From positions 420,089,819 through 420,153,818 of the forward strand of contig NC_066584.1 of NCBI RefSeq assembly GCF_024323335.1: 64,000 nt of DNA, given 5' to 3'. This DNA is from Lathyrus oleraceus. Lineage: Eukaryota; Streptophyta; Magnoliopsida; Fabales; Fabaceae. Shown piece by piece: positions 56,816-64,000 of the stretch (the first letter of the stretch is position 1; each line of letters begins with the position of its first letter). The translations under genes and the position numbers were made by a program. The notes under the pieces were generated by a model that saw only the letters and a list, made by a program, of their open reading frames with translations, was not told where the DNA came from and did not search any database.

Positions 56816-58066
56816 ATAGAATGGGAGCCACCGTCACTAACTACTAGTTTGGCACACCGAATCTAGGAAGGATTATGTTCTTGAGCAGCTTAATCACTAC
56901 TCGTGTGTCATTTGTCGGAGAAGCTACAGCCTCGATCCATTTTGAAACGTAATCGACAGCTACGAGTATGTACTTATTAGTAAAAGAAGACGGGAATGGT
57001 CCCATGAAGTCAATCCCCCACACATCAAAGACTTCCACTTCAAAGATGCCTGTTTGTGGCATTTCGTCGCGTCTTGAAACGTTACCAGTGCGTTGGCACC
57101 GATCGCAATTTATAACCGCATTATGGATATCTTTTCATAGAGTAGGCCAAAAGAGGCCAGATTGTAAGATCTTGGCACAAGTTTTTGAAGTGCTTGCGTG
57201 CCCACCATAGGGAGCGGAATGGCAATGAGAGATTATATCGTCTATTTCGTCCTCAGGAACACATCGACGGAAAATACCATCGGTACCTCTTTTGAAAAGC
57301 AAAGGTTCATCCCAGTAGTACTGTTTTAGATCATGAAAGAATTTCTTCTTTTATTGGTATGATAGGTCCGGTGGAAGTGCTCCAACAGCTAGGTAGTTGA
57401 CAAAATCAACATACCTTGGTAGAGTTATATTCGTATGAATTTCTTCCACGGATTCTTCTATTTCGGTATCATTTAAGGTTAGCTCAGACATATCTCTTTC
57501 CATTTGGGCTAGAATTCGTTCGTAAGGGAAATCATCATTGATTGGAATTTGTTCAGGCTTATTCCCTTCGATTCGTAATAAGTGGTCTACTACTACGTTC
57601 TCAATACCCTTCTTATCTTTTATTTCTAAGTCAAATTCTTGTAAGAGTAGGATTCATCATAAGAGTCTTGCTTTGGCATCCTTCTTACTTAGCAAATATC
57701 TAATAGCAGCGTGATCAGTATAGATGATGATTTTCGCTCCTACTAGGTAAGAACGGAATTTTTCTAAAGCGAACACAACGACTAGAAGTTTCTTTTCAGT
57801 GGTGGCGTAGTTCATTTGGGCAGGATCTAATGTTCTACTTGCGTAGTAAATCGCATGAAGTTTTTTACCCTTCCATTGTCCTAGCACTACGCCTACAACA
57901 TAGTCACTCGCATCACACATGATTTAGAATGGTAATCTCCAGTCAGGTGGTTGCATGATAGGTGCGGTGATTAAAGATGTTTTTAATTGTTCAAATGCTG
58001 TTAAACATTTCTCATCAAAGACAAAGTCAACGTCTTTCACTAATAAACCAGTCAGTGGTTTGGTAA
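56816..58066 (-). pseudogene. Athila-type gypsy remnant: RNase H and integrase
   Basis: Minus strand: the end of RT (GLLVKDVDFVFDEKC), RNase H (CDASDYVVGVVLGQWKGKKL, TDHAAIRYLL) from about 57920, a linker, then integrase with an HHCC finger (HCHSAPYGGHAS...NCDRCQRTG) and the first catalytic Asp in [12 protein letters not shown]. Several stops and no start. It breaks at SDGGSH near 56826, where element F begins, and on the right at the Ogre-E LTR (58067). Resemblance is to Athila/Cyclops-type elements, not to Ogre. Confidence 0.85.
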
Positions 58067-60860
58067 TGTAGCGGGGTATTCGTTACCTTTAGATTTATTA
58101 ACTAAATCAAAAGTAAACATACAATTCGAGTCGCCACCGCACTTTTATTTGTCCAAAGGAAAGGCTAAAAAGCGAACAAAAGCCAAGTAAGAAGTTTTAT
58201 CAAATCAAAAACTAATAAAAATGTCAGAGATCTGGGTAAGGGGGTGGTTATGAAATGGGAAGGTTTTAAGCACCCAAAACATCCTTAGTACTCTAAGGGA
58301 GCCCTTTTTGCAAATGTATTGTAGGTTGGTATTTGTGAAAAAATATGTGCAAACAAGATTGGGGGGATGAGAAGATAATACACATATTTACAATTTTGTT
58401 GTTTGAATGGATGAGCCCATTGCCTACGTACGATCACAAATGTAGGATCAAAACCTCGTAGTTCGGGGTAAAAATCTCAAAATATTGGTGAACTGATTTG
58501 AGCAAAAGCCTTAAGGTCTTTTGTTATCAAAGGGAGAAAACTCAACCTAAACCAACAATCCACCATGTGAGGAGAGCTTCAACATACTAGTTAGGGATCC
58601 ACCCTATAATAAGTATGGAAGACTTATAGTCCAATCACTAAGGATAAGGTGAGGTTTACATCGACCACTATGATAACTCAAACCTAATGACTAATGTTTA
58701 GGAAAAGGTTTGACATAGGTGGCCATTGGAACCACAAAAACAACTTGAAGTGAGTTGTATTTACAAGTTAGAAGTATTCATAAAATGAGGTCAAAGTTGA
58801 CTTAAGGTTTATTCACAATGAGTATTAATGAAAAGATTTTGAAAAAATCAAAGGCATAATACCTAGGTTTCTAGTTTGAAAATAATGTCAAAGTTTGCAC
58901 AAGATGAGTTTGGCTTGGGTTAGAGTGAGGAGAAGAAGAGAAGGGCTAGTCTTAAACATACAAAGATAAGAGAAGAGATAAAACCCTTGGAGTTCCTTTT
59001 CTTGAGATCATAAAGATGATTCAAGATGCTCCTTTCCTTTGGACTTAGCAATAACTCAAGCAATGAAACAAATATTATGTTCAAGCTCCTAGGATCTCCA
59101 TTTGGCTTGTCTCTCTTAACTTGGCTACTCATGACAATGGTCATTCTTACTATCTCAAGATGGAATCCCTATCACATAAGAGCAAACATCAAAAAGTTCA
59201 CAATACAATAAGAGGAATGGACAAAGAATGAGTTTAGATTAGGGGTCCTTTGAAGTCAACTTTAAGATTTAGCATTCTAAAGGAATGAGGCCTAGTTGCT
59301 CTTCAACAAGTTTAGCATTCTAAAGGCATGAGACCTAGTTTCTCTTGAACTCCTTTAAGCATAGGTAAGGTCTTATTTCTATGTCCTTTCTCCTTTTTGC
59401 ATTGGGTTCACACAAACAAAGACAAAACAATCACAAAGCAACAATATATTTATATACAATAATGAGCTCAAATGAGCAAAAGGAAAATGACATAAACATA
59501 AAATATATGCTCAAATGAGCAAAGGGAAAAGCAATATGAATAAATGAGAAAGAAAGTAAATTGCATTAAAGTAAATTGCAAGAAATTAAATGCTTAAATT
59601 AAAGTTAGTAGTTAGCATGGTTAATGTTAGTGTGTCATAAGACAATTTAGCACTATGTTAAGAAATCGTAAGTGGACTAATGTAGTAGTCACACCTATCT
59701 GAGGCCGGTCAATAAAACTATAGGCAAATAAACATAAGTTAGATATCATGACTAGTAAGCCAAGCTCCTACAACTTGCAATGCCAAAAGAAAAGAAGGAA
59801 CGCCTTGTATGGACTTTAGGTTTTTTGCTTGACCATGAAGCAACCTATCTTGGACACAAAGCAAATCACTTGATCTTTGATCAAGTTGAGTTTGATTTGG
59901 ATCACAGAAGGTTAAGCCTCTCATATGTCAAGACTAACCTCAAATCATTAACTCATTTGCCGAAATAAAAAGAAGAAGTGAGATGAAGATGAAATGAATA
60001 AAAGAAGAATTCAAATGAAAAGTCAAAACACAATGATCAAATGTGAATAAAATCATCATCAACCAATGTAAAACAGAAGAGAAATGAACATTAGAAGTGA
60101 ACAAGTCAAAATATTTTTTTTTGGTATTTTTGGAATTAAAATCAATGCAAAATTAAAATGATTAAAATATGGTCAAACCTCAAATTCAATTCAAATCAAC
60201 TTCAACAAGTCCAATTGAATCATCATAGGTCTAACAATGTCAAACAATGCTTGACAAATTTTCTCAACATTTTTTGAAAACAGAAACTATTTAAAATCAA
60301 TTAAAAACAATGAAAAATAACACAAATGAATTAAAATCTCAAATAAATCTCTAATCAATTAAGAAATTGATGAGACTATTTTTCATAGACTTACCATGAT
60401 TCATATGTGTTAAGAAAATATTTTTGGATTTTTTAGATATCAAAAAGTATTTAAAATGAATTAAAAACTATTAAAAACAAAATAATTCACAAAAAATATT
60501 AAATGAAGTTACAAAAATAATTAAAAATCAGATTATGAAACTAGATTTTTAAAGAAACTTTTTGCCATTGGTCTCATATTTTTGTGACTTCAAATAAAAT
60601 AGTTATGAATTTTCGAAAATAAAAGAAATTAAAAGAAATTAAAACAGAAATAATAAAATAGCAAAAATGCAATGGCTCAGAGGCGCTGGAGTACCATGGT
60701 CATGAGTCAATCGCGCATCAAAAGTATTTAAAACAAGTCATCCAAACACACGGCCAAGATTAGATCATTTGAGTGAGATCCAAAGGCACAGGTTCCGGCC
60801 ACCATGCGCAGGTTTTTCAACCTCAACCAAAATGAAAAACTATGGTACCAAAATGAAGTT

Positions 60861-60880
60861 GGGGTGATGTACATCACCCC
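60861..60880 (-). repeat. Perfect 20 bp palindrome in Ogre-E leader
   Basis: GGGGTGATGTACATCACCCC, about 440 bases downstream of the TATA box, as in Ogre-D. Confidence 0.8.
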
Positions 60881-61320
60881 TGTAACCTTGGATTATGCTT
60901 AATGTTTCTATTAAGTGAGAAATCTGAGCTTGAAAATCCAGGTATGCAAACTGAAATGCTTCCAATCATGAAATCAAGACCACCACTGGCCTGCCTCTTG
61001 CCCGAGGACTTCAGAAAACAGTTTAAACACAAGCAATTCACGTTGTATAGCAAGCTTTAGATCAAAACAGTTTTGTATTATACCTTTGAAGAGCAGCTTT
61101 GAACAACACGATTCCTTTCAAGCTTTTGCTTCCAATTTGATCTTGAGATGTGTTACGAATGCAAGGCTAAGGAATAAGACTTGAAGATCAACTGTTTGTG
61201 TTGAAATTCAAGCTTGAAATTGAGAAATGAAAATTGGAATTCCTTTGAGTGAGGTTAGATTTTGATTCCAGCAAAGTTTCAGATCATCGTAAGGTTGATT
61301 TTTGAATGAGCAAGGCCATG

Positions 61321-61329
61321 TATTTATAG
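61321..61329 (-). promoter_or_regulatory. TATA box in Ogre-E LTR
   Basis: CTATAAATA on the minus strand, aligned with 44526 of Ogre-D. Confidence 0.65.
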
Positions 61330-62858
61330 CTGAGCTTGAAGTAATGCAAGGCAATACTCGTGTGCATGAGAATTGGGTCCTCCATGCATGGGCCTCTACA
61401 GGCGCATGTGAGGCCCAAAATTGATTGGAATTGCATGCTGATGTCATTTGAAGATGGTTTGGACGTGCAAAAGGCCTGCTGTTAGCTTATGCATCAAGTT
61501 ACAAAGTGAATTGCATATTTGGTTATAAACATTCCCCTTTTCGAAAGTCACATATAGAAAATCCAAACATGGTGGTGTGAGTAATGGTTGGAAAGATATT
61601 GACATAAGGAACAAAAGCTATGTTGGGCAAAAATCCATTTGGAGTTTGGAAATTTGTGAAAATTGGCCTTGAAGTTTGAGGTACAAAACATGTCTAGGTT
61701 TCCCTTGAAATTTTTTCTCAAAAGTGACCAACTTCAAGCCCTTCTGTTTTAATGATGCAAGCCTCAAATGGAAAAACCTCCAACATCAAATTTGCAGATC
61801 TATTCAAGATGATCAATTAGGACTTAAATTTTGCATCATTTGGATTTTTTTATTTTTGATGAGAAAGTTATGGGCACTTGAAGTTGGACATTTTTCAAAT
61901 TCAATGGTTTTGGTCCAAAGTGACCTATAATGTTTTGTATTATCACATGTATTTATTTTAGGATTATGAAACTTTGTCCAACATAACATTTGAAGTAGAC
62001 ATCCTAATCCTTCCAATGCAATTGGTCTCACTCAAAATCATACAAAAATAAAGTAGTTAGGTCCTTGGGAAGTTGACCCAAAATTAGGGTTTCAGTCAAA
62101 ATGACCTATAATGTTTTGAAATGAATGATGACCTTCCAAGTTTAAAATGGATTTTTTTGATGAACATGAAAGTTGTACATATGGTTCTTAAGAACATTAT
62201 TGCTCTTGGGGTCATCTTCATTTGACAAACACATCAAAAGTTAGGTCTCAGTTTAGTCAGATGACTTGACTAGTCAACTTCTCAAGGCCAAACCTCAAAT
62301 CTTGATGAATGAATGATTGAGGATACTCACATAATATCATATATGCATAAAGTAATGAATGAAAGAACTTCCCTTGATTGTATTTGATCATAGGTTGAGG
62401 TTGCTTCATGAGCAAGGCACAGTTAATGCACAGTTGAATTAGGGTTTCCTTGGGAAACAATCCTCAAGCCCTTTGGTTTATCTTGATCAAATTGGCAAAT
62501 TGAGATACTTGGGAGACATATATGATTATTGAGGGCTTTGTGGACCATTGTCCTGCTTGCTTTCACCTTTCATCTAGCCATTTCATTGAGTATAGGAGCC
62601 TCCCAGGAGTAGGGGATCACATGATCACTTGAGCTTCAAAACAAAAGAGGTTAGTGACATATTTTTGTGCTTTTGGTTAGTAAACAAAATAAGAAAAGCA
62701 ATAATATACAATTCAAGCATGCTTGGTGGTCTCAAACCAACTCACACTAGTCCCACCCCTAGGGTAAATGGGCCACACATGCTATGATCCTTGAGGCAAT
62801 GCAATGAGCAATGACATGATGCCATAAGGGATTTTAGGGTCAAAATTAGGGTCTTACA

Positions 62859-62870
62859 GATGCCCCTATT
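62859..62870 (-). other. Polypurine tract of Ogre-E
   Basis: AATAGGGGCATC on the minus strand, directly before the LTR. Confidence 0.82.
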
Positions 62871-64000
62871 TAAGGTCATTCTAGCCGGAGATATGAAGGT
62901 TAAAATCTTCATCTCGACGAGGTAGAATGGGCTTAAATAATAACAAAGACACGAATTTTGGTCCCTAAGAGACCTCATAATGCAGATGTATACATGTAAA
63001 AGTTAATACTCTATGGAGAAATGCGGCCACAAAGGAAAGAGAAAACAGAGAAAGACCGAAAGTCCATAGGAGTAGCACACTCACTAAGGAGACAGAGACT
63101 CTGGGGAAAATAGGGCAAAAATGCGTGAGCAGGTCACGACTTGAAAACTTGTTGGGAGACACGAATGGATTCCATGAAAATACATCGATGGAAAGACTTG
63201 AGCTGACGCAAAAATGCACGTATTGGGGAATATGCCAATACAGCAAAACTATCCACAAAGGATACTTTGGATAAAAATCCGGACTCAGATGGGGAAATCC
63301 ATAAAGGATCCAGCTGAGGAAGAAACAACGAGATATTACCGGATACTAGGTAATAAACTCAAAGGGAGACATGTCATCACAACACCGGTATAAGGGTGAG
63401 AGATCAACTCGCTCAGGGAGAAAGAAATATCTAAGATCGGTATAAGGGTGAGAGATATCAATCATCCGAAAAATCTGAGGAGGACCTATAAGGAATATCT
63501 CAACTCAGGAAAATCTGACTCCACAGGGGACAAAAAGTCATAATAGGGAGCAGAAGGAAGGAACACCAGGGATACCGGTTACTGGGCATATAATAGGTGA
63601 CCAAACAGCTGTGAATTGGGAACATATCCAAGACACTCATCATCCAAAAAGGAGGGCTGAAAAAAGCAAACTCGATTTACAGGATGGACTTACTCAACTA
63701 GGGAAGGAAAAGACTTCGACTGAAGAGCGCATGAGACATATTATCTATTACCGTCAGAACATAGATAACATACTCGCAGGGAAGATTATCCACAACCGGT
63801 TACTGGGTTAATAAAGGATAAATCGACCGAAAAGAAAGGACATCGGGATACCGGTTACTGGGTATAAAATGATGACCAATCAAAGGGAGAAACAATCATT
63901 ACCAATCAAAGGTAAATGAAAGATGACTCACGGGGGATAAATTGCTTGACAAAAAGCAATCATCCAGGAGATATATCACCGGTTACTGGGTGAAATACTC
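62871..64000 (-). repeat. Ogre-E 3' UTR with ACCGGT repeats
   Basis: Non-coding, homologous to the last 1.1 kb of the D 3' UTR. The ACCGGTTACTGGGTA motif (the inverse of the D repeat) occurs at about 63577, 63796, 63851 and 63973, with weaker ones near 63340. Confidence 0.75.

Larger units (their letters stand above)
58067..62858 (-). repeat. 3' LTR of Ogre-E (4792 bp)
   Basis: Minus strand TGTAAGACCC (62858) to CCCCGCTACA (58067). Colinear with the D LTR but clearly diverged by many substitutions and indels, so D and E are separate insertions. Contains TATA at 61329-61321, the 20 bp palindrome at 60861-60880 and a two-copy repeat at 59271-59350 matching the D duplication. Confidence 0.88.
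58067..64000 (-). mobile_element. Ogre-E: 3' end of an Ogre of the D subfamily, minus strand
   Basis: 3' LTR (62858-58067), polypurine tract and 1.1 kb of 3' UTR; the rest lies right of the window. Inserted into the Athila-type RT; the target duplicate at the left would be GGTAA (58062-58066). Confidence 0.87.

Noticed and set aside
59739..59968. Possible small host gene
   Set aside because: Lies in the U3/R-U5 body of the Ogre-E LTR, with related sequence in the D LTR lacking the frame.

Overview
The window is plant nuclear DNA made almost wholly of nested LTR retrotransposons. I see no host gene, tRNA, rRNA or CRISPR array. The giant Ogre elements (Ty3/gypsy, Tat lineage: dual RNase H, an intron between protease and reverse transcriptase, LTRs of 3.6-4.8 kb, long repetitive 3' UTRs) together with a Sirevirus-type Ty1/copia element suggest a large-genome legume of the pea/vetch/faba/grass-pea group. 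The species is inference.

Layout, using letters for elements. Ogre-A (+, 1-15849): gag-pro, a predicted intron, pol with one nonsense codon and a mutated integrase residue, a 3.8 kb 3' UTR, polypurine tract and 3' LTR. Ogre-C (+, 15850-27122): a decayed older relative interrupted by A; a gag tail, shredded pol, 3' UTR and 3' LTR remain. Ogre-B (-, 27123-40431): a related element cut by C at its 3' end; it has 5' LTR, PBS, ORF1, a gag lacking protease, the same intron, and a pol with five nonsense codons. Ogre-D (+, 40432-47527): only 3' UTR and 3' LTR of another subfamily, interrupted by B. 47528-48428: non-coding, LTR-like. Sirevirus F (-, 48429-56815): two 1558 bp LTRs differing at one base, gag, and a pol that has lost RNase H. 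56816-58066: RNase H-integrase remnant of an Athila-type gypsy element (-). Ogre-E (-, 58067 to window end): 3' LTR and 3' UTR of the D subfamily, inverted relative to D.

The interesting material is non-coding. Ogre 3' UTRs carry arrays of a short motif matching the 3' end of the primer tRNA, hence complementary to the PBS; in B one copy can pair with 17 of 18 bases of that element's own PBS. Directly after the pol stop, A, B and C share a run of four hairpins with compensatory base changes and GNRA-like loops. The Sirevirus U3 has paired ATCGAT-centred palindromes just upstream of its TATA box. The D/E leaders share a perfect 20 bp palindrome. The Ogre intron can be placed to the base in A and B with identical phase.

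All comparisons were made by eye between copies inside the window. Element boundaries rest on TG...CA ends, shared LTR limits, polypurine tracts and PBSs; target-site duplications could not be tested for any Ogre because the partner ends lie outside or under other insertions.
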